Positions 26,026 through 34,928 are shown, counted from the stretch's first letter. The stretch: DNA of 64,000 bases from Paraburkholderia dioscoreae (GCF_902459535.1 NZ_LR699554.1:992001-1056000), one strand, 5' to 3'. Numbers and translations: made by a program. The notes: generated from the letters alone by a model not told the origin.

Positions 26026-27009
26026 ATGGGCGACGCACCGACATCGCAGAACTCCGGCAAACCCGTTGCGCTCGTGCTGGTGTTTATCACCGAGGCACAT
26101 CGTGAACTGGTCGCGCAATCGTTCGATCTGATCTATGCGCCCAACGCCGCGCTGGGTGCGGACCGTTCGAACGGCGCGGCGCAGATCGCCGCGCATGGAC
26201 CGGCAATCGAGGTGGTACTGACGAACGGCACCAACGGCATTACCCCCGATGAACTCGACGCGATGCCCAACCTGAAGATTGTTTGTACGTTGGGCGTCGG
26301 CTACGAAAACGTGCCGCTCGACCATGCGCGGCAACGCGGCGTGGCGGTCTGCAATGCCGCCAACACCAACGACGACTGCGTCGCCGACCACGCGATGGCG
26401 ATCCTGCTGGCGGCGGTGCGCGGCGTTCCAAAACTGAATCGGCAATGCCGCGAAGGTATCTGGCGCGACGATATCCCACGGCCGCCGCACGTCTCCGGAA
26501 GACGCATGGGCATTCTCGGCCTCGGCGCGATCGGGCGCAAGATCGCGCGCCGCGGGGTCGGCTTCGACCTGGAAATCGGCTATTTCAATCGCGCGCCGAG
26601 GCACGATGTGCCATACCGCTACTTTACCGGCGTCGTTGCCCTCGCGGCGTGGTGCGATTACCTGATGGTCACCGTTCCCGGCGGCACGCAGACGCAGCAT
26701 ATGGTGAACGCCGAGGTGCTCGATGCGTTGGGGCCGCAAGGCGTGCTCGTGAATGTCGCGCGCGGCGGAGTGGTCGATACGGCGGCGCTGGCGCAGTCGT
26801 TGCGCGAAGGGCGGGTGTACAACGCCGCGCTGGATGTCTACGAAGGCGAACCCGAGCCGCCGCGAGTGCTGTTCGAGTTCGACAACGTGGTGCTCACGCC
26901 GCATGTCGGCGGAATCTCGCCGCAGGCGATTCACGCTTCAGTCGTGCGTTTCATCGAGAATGCGAAGCTTCATCTTGCCGGCAAGCCGCTGCTCTCACGG
27001 GTCAATTGA
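26026..27009 (+). CDS. D-2-hydroxyacid dehydrogenase (NAD-binding)
   Basis: This 327-residue protein belongs to the D-isomer specific 2-hydroxyacid dehydrogenase family. The cofactor motif GLGAIGRKIARRGVGF and the catalytic regions NVARGGVVDT, DVYEGEPEPP and LTPHVGGISP are present. Members include glyoxylate/hydroxypyruvate reductases. This would fit an island whose PAL-like enzymes may release glyoxylate, but that link is inference. The start at 26026 gives a normal family length. The upstream ATG at 25876 lies inside the previous gene. It converges with and overlaps the flavoenzyme gene by 8 bp. Confidence 0.88.
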   Translation: MGDAPTSQNSGKPVALVLVFITEAHRELVAQSFDLIYAPNAALGADRSNGAAQIAAHGPAIEVVLTNGTNGITPDELDAMPNLKIVCTLGVGYENVPLDHARQRGVAVCNAANTNDDCVADHAMAILLAAVRGVPKLNRQCREGIWRDDIPRPPHVSGRRMGILGLGAIGRKIARRGVGFDLEIGYFNRAPRHDVPYRYFTGVVALAAWCDYLMVTVPGGTQTQHMVNAEVLDALGPQGVLVNVARGGVVDTAALAQSLREGRVYNAALDVYEGEPEPPRVLFEFDNVVLTPHVGGISPQAIHASVVRFIENAKLHLAGKPLLSRVN

Positions 27010-28399
27010 AGAGCAGCTTGCCCGGGTTGAACAGATTGTGCGGATCGAGCGCGTTCTTGACCGCTTGCATGGCCTGAAGGCTCGCGACATCGAGCGCCTG
27101 ATGCAGCAGATTGTTTTTGCGGCTGCCAATGCCGTGCTCGGCCGAAATGCTGCCCCCGAGTCGCAGCACCTCGCCGTACACGAATTCGTCAATGCGGTCG
27201 CAAAGCGCGTTCGGCATCGCATCCGGGATCAGCACGTTGGCGTGCAGGTTGCCGTCGCCGAGGTGTCCGAAGCCGGCCCACGCGCAGCGCTCCGTCATGC
27301 TCGAAAGATAGCCTTCGAGATGCGCGACGAATTCGCCCATATTGCCGGCGGGCAGCGAGACGTCGTGTTTCAACGAACGGCACCGTGCTTCGGCCAGCGG
27401 GAGACGTTCGCGCAGAGTCCAGAATGCGTCGCGCTCGGCAAGGCTCGACGCGAGCGCGGCGTCCGCGGCGAAGCCCGAGGCGATGGCCTGATCGAGCGCA
27501 CTGGCGAGTATGTCGTCCAGCAGACCGGGCGGCGTCGATCCAGATAGTTCGACGAGACACAGACAGGATTCGTCGAAGCCGGGTGGCATTCTCGTGTCCG
27601 GGAACTGCGTCGATACATTGGAGAGCGAGCCGTTCGACATCCATTCGACACCGCTCAGAAAGTCCGCACAGTGAGCGCGCAATACGCCGAGCAATTGCAG
27701 CGCGTGTTCGATGTTCGCGCATTTGACCAGCGCGGTGGCGTGGGCAAAGGGGCGCGGAAACAGACGGAGCGCCGCGCCGGTGATGATGCCGAGCGTGCCC
27801 TCGCTACCGATCAGCAGATCGCGCAGGCTATAGCCCGTATTGTTCTTGCGCAAGCATTTGAGGTCGCCGATAAGGCGGCCGTGTGCGTCGACGGCTTCGA
27901 TGCCCACGCATAGTTCGCGCATATTGCCGTAGCGCAGCACCGCATTGCCGCCCGCATTGGTGGCGAGATTGCCGCCGATCGTGCAACTGCCTTGCGCGGC
28001 GAGGCTGAGCGGAAAGAGACGGTCGTGGCTTAGCGCTGCATCTTGCACGTTCTGCAGGATGCAGCCCGCGTCGACCGTGATGAAGTTGCCGAGCAGATCG
28101 ATGCCGCGAATGCGGTTCAGGCGGCGTGTGCATAGAACGAGTTGCCCGCCGGTCGAATCCGGGGTCGCTCCGCCGGCCAAACCGGTGTTGCCGCCTTGCG
28201 GAACGACGGAAACCTGATGTCGCTTCGCGATGCGTATCGTCTCGCCTACGTCTTCGACTCGCGATGGACACACCACGGCGAGTGACCGGCCATGCAGGTG
28301 GCCACGCCAGTCGACATCGTACTGTGCGCGGTCTTCGTCGCGCACAATGGCGGCGCGGCCGAGCGCGTTTTCGAGTTCTTGCAGACAGTCGGTCGACAT
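27002..28399 (-). CDS. FAD-linked 2-hydroxyacid oxidase/dehydrogenase (GlcD-like)
   Basis: This 465-residue flavoprotein is of the PCMH/vanillyl-alcohol oxidase type, like glycolate oxidase subunit GlcD and D-2-hydroxyglutarate dehydrogenase. The FAD-binding VPQGGNTGLAGGATPD, GTLGIITGAALRLFP and the C-terminal GLGDGN-like GFGHLGDGNLHANVL and LDPHNLFNPGKLL are all visible. It oxidises a 2-hydroxy acid to the 2-oxo acid. It converges on the hydroxyacid dehydrogenase and is divergent from the LysR gene at 28491, which may regulate it. Confidence 0.92.
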   Translation of the reverse strand: MSTDCLQELENALGRAAIVRDEDRAQYDVDWRGHLHGRSLAVVCPSRVEDVGETIRIAKRHQVSVVPQGGNTGLAGGATPDSTGGQLVLCTRRLNRIRGIDLLGNFITVDAGCILQNVQDAALSHDRLFPLSLAAQGSCTIGGNLATNAGGNAVLRYGNMRELCVGIEAVDAHGRLIGDLKCLRKNNTGYSLRDLLIGSEGTLGIITGAALRLFPRPFAHATALVKCANIEHALQLLGVLRAHCADFLSGVEWMSNGSLSNVSTQFPDTRMPPGFDESCLCLVELSGSTPPGLLDDILASALDQAIASGFAADAALASSLAERDAFWTLRERLPLAEARCRSLKHDVSLPAGNMGEFVAHLEGYLSSMTERCAWAGFGHLGDGNLHANVLIPDAMPNALCDRIDEFVYGEVLRLGGSISAEHGIGSRKNNLLHQALDVASLQAMQAVKNALDPHNLFNPGKLLFN

Positions 28400-28490
28400 C
28401 GGCTACCTCGTGCTGAGTTGTTCGGCCACTGTACCGGCTAACGCGGCGCGCGATAAATCGCAAATTCCGGCGCGTTGATAAGGGAACGAG

Positions 28491-29495
28491 ATGAATGACG
28501 GAAGCACGGTCTCGCGGCGCGCGACACTGAAGCAGTTGAGGGCGTTCTGCGAAGTTGCCGAGCGCGGCGGTTTCAACGCTGCCGCTCAGGCGCTGCATGC
28601 AACGCAGCCAGCGGTCAGCGGCTATATCCGACAGTTGGAGCGCGCGTTAGGCGTCTTGCTGATCGAGCGCACCACGCGCAGTGTCGCGCTGACGCCGGCA
28701 GGTCGCGAGCTCTTGCCGCGACTGCGCAGTGCGCTCGCCGACATGGATGCAGTGTTGATCGAGGTCTGCGCGCTCGCGCGCGAGCCATGCGCTCACGTAG
28801 CCATCGCGGCCGCCGGCTCGGTCGTCACGCTTTTGCTTGCGCCGGTCGTCGCGGCACTGCGTGAGAGCCATCCGCATCTGACGCTGCGCGTCATCGAGAC
28901 AAGCGGGCAACATGTCCGGCGTCTCGTGCAAAGCGGTGAAGTTTCGTTTGGCATGACGACACTCGACGGATGCGAACCTGAGCTCGATGCGCGCCCGCTG
29001 TTGTCGGATCGGTTCGGCGCGCTCATGGCGAAGCATCATCCCCTTGCGTACGGCGAGCGTGCGTTGAACTGGTCCATGCTCGCTGGCGAAACGCTGGTCG
29101 AGCTCACCGAGGAGAACTGCATGCGCCGACTCTTCGACGACTCCGTCGCATTTCGCGCAAACGCCGGGCCTCGCATTGAAGTGTCGACCGTTCATGCGGC
29201 GGTGGCGCTCGCCGCGCAGGGCGGAAGCATTGCGGTACTGCCGGCGCTATGCGCGCATGCGTTTGGGACGCCATCGACCGTTTTTCACCCGGTGGATGGT
29301 CCGGAAATCTGGCGCAGTGTCGGTGTCGTGCGTCGGCGTGGTGCCGTGATATCCGTGGTGGAAGAGCAGATTGTGCGCAGCCTGGGCGGCGAGGCCGAAG
29401 CGCTTGCATTTAGCGCTGCTACGCGTTCAGGTACGCACGGCGACGCGCTGCATCTGCGTTTGGCCGACATGGCCTGCACGTCACCTCGTGCGTGA
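28491..29495 (+). CDS. LysR-type regulator
   Basis: This 334-residue LysR-type regulator has the helix-turn-helix at residues 11-70 (TLKQLRAFCEVAERGGFNAA, then TQPAVSGYIRQLERAL). It is divergent from the flavoenzyme across about 90 bp. A perfect copy of the 17-bp island site overlaps its stop codon and lies before the hydrolase gene. Its C-terminal end after residue 300 is longer than usual. The effector is unknown. Confidence 0.9.
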   Translation: MNDGSTVSRRATLKQLRAFCEVAERGGFNAAAQALHATQPAVSGYIRQLERALGVLLIERTTRSVALTPAGRELLPRLRSALADMDAVLIEVCALAREPCAHVAIAAAGSVVTLLLAPVVAALRESHPHLTLRVIETSGQHVRRLVQSGEVSFGMTTLDGCEPELDARPLLSDRFGALMAKHHPLAYGERALNWSMLAGETLVELTEENCMRRLFDDSVAFRANAGPRIEVSTVHAAVALAAQGGSIAVLPALCAHAFGTPSTVFHPVDGPEIWRSVGVVRRRGAVISVVEEQIVRSLGGEAEALAFSAATRSGTHGDALHLRLADMACTSPRA

Positions 29496-29496
29496 C
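29480..29496. promoter_or_regulatory. Putative island operator, copy F
   Basis: The site reads GTCAC-CTCGTGC-GTGAC with perfect 5-bp arms. It overlaps the LysR stop codon and lies 82 bp before the hydrolase gene at 29578. Its spacer lacks the GCT seen in the other copies, so it could be coincidental. Confidence 0.35.
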
Positions 29497-29577
29497 ATAA
29501 ACGAACTTGTGAGCCTCGCGGTGTGGTGAATATGATGGTGCATGATTGCCCGCCATCCCTGACGAATAGTGAGTGCG

Positions 29578-30444
29578 ATGTTCCACTGCGACGAACTGAA
29601 GATCCATCGTATTGTCGACTATCAGGGGGCGATGGTCGCGGCAACCACGATGTTTCCCGATCTCACCGAAGACGTGCTCGCCGCGAACCGTTCGTGGCTT
29701 CAGGGAATCGGCGCGCTCTCGCCGGATGACCGCATCGTGCTGTGTTTTCAGTCGTATCTGATCCAGACACCGAACCATGTCGTGCTCGTGGATACCTGTA
29801 TCGGCAACGACAAGGAACGGCAGACGCGGCCGCATTGGCATCACAGGCGGGATGAAACCTATCTTCGCGCGCTGGCCCGCATCGGCATGACGCCCGCGGA
29901 TGTGGACTTCGTGTTGTGTACCCATCTGCATGTCGATCATGTGGGCTGGAATACTCGCCTCGAGAATGGACGCTGGGTGCCGACATTTCCCAACGCGCGC
30001 TATCTGTTCTCGGCGAAGGAGATGGCGTTCTGGGCCGCGCGAAACCAGGAGCAACCCGTACCGCACCTGATCGATAGTGTCCTGCCCGTGATCGAGGCCG
30101 GGCGTGCGGAGTTGGTGCGCAATACGCATGAATGTAGCGAACATGTCCGCCTCATTCCCACGCCAGGGCATACGGTCGATCATGTCGGCATCGCACTCGG
30201 ACGGAACCGTGATTCGGCAGTGGTCACGGGTGATCTGATTCATTCGCCCTTGCAGTTGAGGCATCCGCAACTGTCGATGCTTCGCGATTTCGATCCGCTC
30301 GTCGCGACCGCAACCCGCCGACGTTTTCTCGAGCGCTACGCTGAAACGGAGACCCTGTGCTGCGCGGCGCATTTCCCCACGCCGTCGGTGGGCCGGATTC
30401 TGCGCGTTCCTGAAAGCGACGCGTTCGAGATGGTTGCGGCATGA
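29578..30444 (+). CDS. Metallo-beta-lactamase-fold hydrolase
   Basis: This protein of about 288 residues is a metallo-beta-lactamase-fold hydrolase. The metal motif HLHVDHVGW (HxHxDH), then PGHTVDHVG and GDLIHSPLQL, supply a complete dinuclear zinc site. The layout resembles N-acyl homoserine lactonases and related esterases. The start may be ATG 29578 or GTG 29569. Its stop overlaps the start of Bug receptor 4 by ATGA, so the two are translationally coupled. It may hydrolyse a lactone or ester taken up by that receptor. Confidence 0.88.
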   Translation: MFHCDELKIHRIVDYQGAMVAATTMFPDLTEDVLAANRSWLQGIGALSPDDRIVLCFQSYLIQTPNHVVLVDTCIGNDKERQTRPHWHHRRDETYLRALARIGMTPADVDFVLCTHLHVDHVGWNTRLENGRWVPTFPNARYLFSAKEMAFWAARNQEQPVPHLIDSVLPVIEAGRAELVRNTHECSEHVRLIPTPGHTVDHVGIALGRNRDSAVVTGDLIHSPLQLRHPQLSMLRDFDPLVATATRRRFLERYAETETLCCAAHFPTPSVGRILRVPESDAFEMVAA

Positions 30445-31445
30445 GTTCCGCTCGAACCGGCACGGAACACTGGCGCTGGCGTGCCATGCTGGCGGCCTGC
30501 ACTGTCGTGCTTGGCGTGTCGGGCGCGCTTACGCAGACCGACGCGCGGGCGGAGTGGCCGGAAGGACCGATCCGGCTTGTAATTGCCTTTCCAGGAGGAT
30601 CGAGCGAAGCACAGGCGCGCATTCTTGCCAAAGCACTCAACACCTATCTGGGCCAGCCGATCGTTGTCCAGGCGCAACCGGGCGCGGGCGGCAATATCGC
30701 TTCCGCTTACGTTGCGAGAGCGAGGCCTGACGGCTATACCATTCTGCTCGGCTCCAACACTTTTTTCGAAACCAATCCGCTCGTCTATAAAGACATCGGT
30801 TATCAACTGGTCGACCTCAAGCCGGTGAGCATGCTGTCCGAACAGACTTATGTGCTCGCCGTTCGACCTGGTCTCGGGCTGCGAACGGTCCGTGAACTGG
30901 TTGACTTCGCCACCCGCAATCCCGGAAAGCTGACCAATGCGACGGCAGGTATCGGCAGTCCGGTTGCACTTGCCAAACTGGAGTTCGAGCAGAAGACAGG
31001 CGTGCGCTTAACCGACATTCCGTACAAGGGCGGCGGCGAAGACACGATGGCGGTTCTGGGCGGATTCGCCGACCTCGAATTCAGCGGCGTAACCGATGTT
31101 GCCGGCAACATCGAGGCCGGCACGTTGCTGGCGTTGGGCGTGACGAGCCGTCAACGGGCGCCTCGCCTACCCAACGTGCCGAGTCTCGAAGAAGCGGGGC
31201 TTACGGGATATCAGTTCACAACCTGGAATTGCATTTTCGTGCCCGCTGCGACAGCGGCGCCGATCGTCGCCCGGTTGCATGCCGCACTCGTGAAATCCAT
31301 TCAGACACCGGAGGTGAGAGCCGAATTCGAGCAATTGGGATTTGCCGCAGTCAGTAGTACCGGAGATGCTGCCGCCCGCAGGCTGGCTTCCGAGGCACAG
31401 AGCTGGAGTGCGCTCTTCCGCTCGCGTGGCATTGTCGCAAAGTAG
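30441..31445 (+). CDS. Bug/TctC family periplasmic receptor 4
   Basis: This 334-residue exported Bug receptor has its signal in the first 37 residues (hydrophobic MLAACTVVLGVSGALTQ, cut near ARA). The mature part begins EWPEGPIRLVIAFPGGSSEA. It has STFFETNP-like NTFFETNPLVYKDIGY, NATAGIGSPVAL and PYKGGGEDTMAVLGGFADL. It differs most from the others in GSPVAL where they have GSPLDL. It is coupled to the metallo-hydrolase upstream and ends the island. Confidence 0.9.
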   Translation: MSSARTGTEHWRWRAMLAACTVVLGVSGALTQTDARAEWPEGPIRLVIAFPGGSSEAQARILAKALNTYLGQPIVVQAQPGAGGNIASAYVARARPDGYTILLGSNTFFETNPLVYKDIGYQLVDLKPVSMLSEQTYVLAVRPGLGLRTVRELVDFATRNPGKLTNATAGIGSPVALAKLEFEQKTGVRLTDIPYKGGGEDTMAVLGGFADLEFSGVTDVAGNIEAGTLLALGVTSRQRAPRLPNVPSLEEAGLTGYQFTTWNCIFVPAATAAPIVARLHAALVKSIQTPEVRAEFEQLGFAAVSSTGDAAARRLASEAQSWSALFRSRGIVAK

Positions 31446-31511
31446 AAGCAGCCGATAAGAAATTCTCTCGACGGATCAAACAAGGTCCGTCTTACATCTG
31501 GAGACGCCACC

Positions 31512-31805
31512 ATGATCCGCCTTTTTTCTACACGGGTATCCGCCGTTGCTGCGTTGATGTCGGTCGCTTTCGTGTTTTCGCCGCTGGTTGATGCACAGGG
31601 TACGGACACGAGCGCATCTTCACCAAAGCAAGTTCGAAAAGCACAGCGCAAGGCCGCGCGCGCCAATCGGACCGCGGAACTCAAACAACTCGAGAGCAAT
31701 GGTTATAAACCGGGTAAGGATCAGGCCAACTATCCGCAAGATATTCAGAACGCCGAGCGCAAGTCCGGGCCGGCGGCACATCCGGCGCCGGCGTCGGGAC
31801 AGTAA
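31512..31805 (+). CDS. DUF4148 domain secreted protein
   Basis: This 97-residue exported protein has a signal peptide (MIRLFSTRVSAVAALMSVAF, cut after VDA). A basic alanine-rich stretch follows, then the DUF4148 core around ELKQLESNGYKPGKDQANYP. DUF4148 proteins are small periplasmic proteins common in Burkholderia, often present in many copies and of unknown function. GGAGA precedes the start. It converges with the channel gene. Confidence 0.85.
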   Translation: MIRLFSTRVSAVAALMSVAFVFSPLVDAQGTDTSASSPKQVRKAQRKAARANRTAELKQLESNGYKPGKDQANYPQDIQNAERKSGPAAHPAPASGQ

Positions 31806-31884
31806 GCTTTCAGGCGTGGAGAATATGCGCGGCGGCGAATTGCATTGACGCGTTAGATCGATTCGTTTGCCCGTCGCGTCGAGA

Positions 31885-33354
31885 TCAATCGGAGCCGAAG
31901 TGAAAGATACTTCGGATTCGCTGTAGCAATTGCCCTTGCGGACCGATGTCGGGCGAGGCACGAACGGCTACCTCACGGTGGAGTATCTCCATGCCACGAC
32001 GTACCGACTTGTCGAAAGCGAATGCCAATTCCGTGTTTTTTGCCAGCAGGGGTGCGATCGCTTCGCGCGGAAGCCGGTAGATCCTGCAATGGGTGCGTGC
32101 CACCGCGGTAGCCGCGTGCGGCGCCGCGGTGAGCATGCCGATTTCGCCGACATACTCTCCAGCACCAATGCAGCCGACCGTTCCGGCTACGGCTCCCGAT
32201 TTTCGCGTCAACTCCAGAATTCCCGCGGCTACCATGTAGAGCGCGGCGTCCGCTGCGTCTTCCGAGAAAAGCGCCTCTCCGGGTTCGAGCCGGAGCAATT
32301 CGAAAAGATCGGCAAGACTGTCGAGTTGCCGTTCGTCGAGGTACTCGAACAGGGTGATGTCGCGAAGCAGTCTGCGGACCGTCAACGCCTCATCGGTGAG
32401 ATTGAGCGTTGCCGTTTCGTCCCGGCGGTCCTGGTCGAGAAAGCCGGCATAGTGCAGTTGACGGCGCGCGGCCCGCAGCAGGATGTCTTTAGTAGAAGAA
32501 AGGTGGCGGGTATTCCCGACGAAGAAAGAGATCTTGTAGGCATTGCGCCTTGCACCGAGTTGAGTGAGCACGGCACTCGGCGCGGGCACCGAAAGAATAT
32601 CCGGACACAGCAGTGTCGCGTGAAGCAGGGTTTCGATAACGCGTTCCGGAACCGCACTTTCGGGGCAGACTATCTCGACGGATGCGGCCCTGCGTTGGCT
32701 CGGACTGCTTCGGTTGACGATCTCGGCCTTGGCAATCAGGCTATTTGGAATGATCGCCATGTCGTCTCCGTCCGTGTGAATCCGGATCGACCGCCAGTTG
32801 ATCTGCGCGACGACGCCCTCGATCTTGTCTGCGATCTGGATTCGATCCCCCACGCTGAACGGTGCCTCGATGCCGACTGCGATGCCGGAAAAGACGTCCG
32901 CCAATGTATTCTGCAGTGCGAGAGCGAGCACGATCGCCACGACGCCGGAAGTGGCGACCACGCCGGTAATCGGCAGCGCGAAGACCGAGTTCAGCACGAT
33001 CGCGGCGGTCGCGATATAGATAGCCGCTGCGAACAGGTCCGAGAAAAGCCGGGCCCCGCGCGAGCGCCGGTCGCGATGGAGTGCGAACCAGAGGCCGCCA
33101 ACCACGATGCGCGAACCCAGCAGCCACCATGCGCCGCCTATCGCTCGCAGCCACAGCGCCCCGCTGTCGGCATGATCGGGCAAGGGCGGGAATACCGGAA
33201 AGAAGATGCCCTGTTTGTGAAAATAGAAACTGATGACGAGAAAGCAGCTGACGTCGAACGTGATACGGACTTTGTCCGAGAAGCGCCGCAGCCCGAGCAC
33301 GCCCACGAGCGTGATCGCGACCAGCATGGCGGCGGAGAGCAGAGTCAGATTCAT
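31885..33354 (-). CDS. MscS-family channel with C-terminal cyclic nucleotide-binding domain
   Basis: This 489-residue inner-membrane protein has several N-terminal membrane segments. The pore region follows (GVVATSGVVAIVLALALQNT, then the beta domain GIEAPFSVGDRIQI). From about residue 340 a cyclic nucleotide-binding domain is recognisable by LEPGEALFSEDAADAALYMV and GEYVGEIGMLTAAPHAATAV. This is the layout of bacterial cyclic-nucleotide-gated MscS-like channels. It lies 17 bp after mdtP on the same strand and may be transcribed with the efflux operon. The PBC phosphate-clasp GE..L-A pattern is roughly preserved. Confidence 0.88.
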   Translation of the reverse strand: MNLTLLSAAMLVAITLVGVLGLRRFSDKVRITFDVSCFLVISFYFHKQGIFFPVFPPLPDHADSGALWLRAIGGAWWLLGSRIVVGGLWFALHRDRRSRGARLFSDLFAAAIYIATAAIVLNSVFALPITGVVATSGVVAIVLALALQNTLADVFSGIAVGIEAPFSVGDRIQIADKIEGVVAQINWRSIRIHTDGDDMAIIPNSLIAKAEIVNRSSPSQRRAASVEIVCPESAVPERVIETLLHATLLCPDILSVPAPSAVLTQLGARRNAYKISFFVGNTRHLSSTKDILLRAARRQLHYAGFLDQDRRDETATLNLTDEALTVRRLLRDITLFEYLDERQLDSLADLFELLRLEPGEALFSEDAADAALYMVAAGILELTRKSGAVAGTVGCIGAGEYVGEIGMLTAAPHAATAVARTHCRIYRLPREAIAPLLAKNTELAFAFDKSVRRGMEILHREVAVRASPDIGPQGQLLQRIRSIFHFGSD

Positions 33355-33371
33355 CTCGTTCTCCTTCGGCG

Positions 33372-34928
33372 CTATTCAGGTGTGGTGCCGAGCGTGCCGG
33401 TCGCCAGCGCCAGCATGGCCGCGGCGGACAAAGCCGTGCTGTATGCGTCGGTGGATGCGTTTCGTGCCTGCAGAAGCTGGCTGTTCGCCAACGTCAGGTC
33501 CGTGATGGAGCCGACGCCGCTGTGATACGCCGCGAGCGCCGCATCGAATGTGGTTTGGGCCGCGCCGGCGAGTGCTTTCGATGCCTGGTATGCCGAAAGA
33601 CTCGTGCGCAATGCATTGTCGGCTTGTACGATCTGGCGGACTGCTTCGTCGCGCACGTGCGTCAGGCGGGTGTCGGCGTTATCGGCATCGGCCCGCGCCT
33701 GGGCCAGTACCGCCGAGCGCGTGCCGCCGTCGTAGAGCGGTATCGTCAGGCCGACGAAGATGCCGCCGTTGAAACGGTGCCCGTTGACGTTGACGGTCGG
33801 CGGTTCCTGACTGGCCGAGGGGAGCGCTGTCAGATTCAGGCCTCCCTCGTTGTATGAGCCGATGGCCGACAGGAAAATTTTCGGCATGAATTCGGCTTGT
33901 GCCGCCCGAATGTTCGCGAGGCTTGCGCTTCGTGCCGCGTAAGCGCCGAGCACGTCGGGCCGCCGCCCGAGCGATTCGGAAACGATCGCTTCCACCGAGG
34001 TCGCCATTGACGGTGACAGATTGCGTCCCGCTACATCGGCGACCTTGATGCGGGTGAGGGGCGAGACGCCCATCGCCGTCAACAAGGCCAGATACGCATC
34101 CTGTTCGCCGCCGGTGGCCTGCACGAGTGCGAGGTTCGCCTGTGCGGTGCCTTGGCGTGCCTGCGCGACCTCGATCACGGTGCCTATGCCGTGTTTGTAG
34201 CGCTCTTCCGCGGCGCTCTGAACGGCTTGCGCGTCGCTCAGCGACTGCGCGGCGGTCGCGGCGCGGGCTTTGGCGGCGGCATACGTGTAAAACGCAAGGG
34301 TGACGTTGTAGATGACCTGCTGATGGGTGGCGTTAAAGGCGATGTTCGAGATGACCGACGCCTGCTTCGCCGCCTCGACCACCGCCGCGCGTTTGCCGAA
34401 GTCGAATAGCAGCCATTGCAGAGATACCGCCGAGACGGTGCCGTTCGCGGAGCCGCTATTGTTGAAGTTCACGCCTTGCACCGAATCGCTGCCGCTGTTG
34501 CCCTGAAAACCGCCGATCGCCGTGGCGGTGATCCTTGGCAGGTAGGTGCTCTCGGCGATGCCCGCGGCGAGCGCCACCCGTCGTGCGTCGTTCCAGGCAA
34601 TGCGTGTCGCCGAGTTGTTCGATTCAGCGACGTCGATCAGCCTGGGCAGGGAATAGACCTCGTTGGGATCGACAGCGGGAGCAGGCGGGATATTCGTCAG
34701 CGCGGAGTTCACGGGAAGCACATAGCCGTTCGCCGTTGCCACCGGGTTTCGTTCGCCGGCGATGATTTCGCCGCTGGATGTGGTCGAGGGCGACCAGGGC
34801 TGATCCGGTCGGGGCGGCGCCATATCGAGCGCCGATGTCGCGCAGCCGGCCAGCAGAAACGACGCCAGGACGGCGACGATGGAGCCGATGGAGCCGATGG
34901 AACCGATGGAACCGTTACGCACGCACAT
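33372..34928 (-). CDS. mdtP: Efflux outer-membrane lipoprotein of the TolC family (MdtP-like)
   Basis: This 518-residue protein is an outer-membrane factor with two OEP repeats, for example DFGKRAAVVEAAKQASVI and SVGSITDL-like GVGSITDLTLANSQLLQ. The N-terminal signal ends with a lipobox, LLAGC, so it is probably a lipoprotein. It forms the exit duct of the pump with MdtN and MdtO. The start at 34928 overlaps the mdtO stop by 14 bp. The open frame extends further upstream only as the shadow of mdtO. A four-copy 9-bp repeat encodes the IGS repeats in its signal peptide. Confidence 0.85.
   Translation of the reverse strand: MCVRNGSIGSIGSIGSIVAVLASFLLAGCATSALDMAPPRPDQPWSPSTTSSGEIIAGERNPVATANGYVLPVNSALTNIPPAPAVDPNEVYSLPRLIDVAESNNSATRIAWNDARRVALAAGIAESTYLPRITATAIGGFQGNSGSDSVQGVNFNNSGSANGTVSAVSLQWLLFDFGKRAAVVEAAKQASVISNIAFNATHQQVIYNVTLAFYTYAAAKARAATAAQSLSDAQAVQSAAEERYKHGIGTVIEVAQARQGTAQANLALVQATGGEQDAYLALLTAMGVSPLTRIKVADVAGRNLSPSMATSVEAIVSESLGRRPDVLGAYAARSASLANIRAAQAEFMPKIFLSAIGSYNEGGLNLTALPSASQEPPTVNVNGHRFNGGIFVGLTIPLYDGGTRSAVLAQARADADNADTRLTHVRDEAVRQIVQADNALRTSLSAYQASKALAGAAQTTFDAALAAYHSGVGSITDLTLANSQLLQARNASTDAYSTALSAAAMLALATGTLGTTPE
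34878..34913. repeat. Four 9-bp repeats in the mdtP signal-peptide region
   Basis: Two copies of GATGGAGCC followed by two of GATGGAACC lie in frame in mdtP. On the coding strand they specify repeated Gly-Ser-Ile units just after residue 5. Copy number changes would alter the signal peptide length by three residues without a frameshift. Confidence 0.8.

Noticed and set aside
31930..33525. 531-codon open frame on the plus strand
   Set aside because: It is antisense to the MscS-type channel gene and shows no domain.
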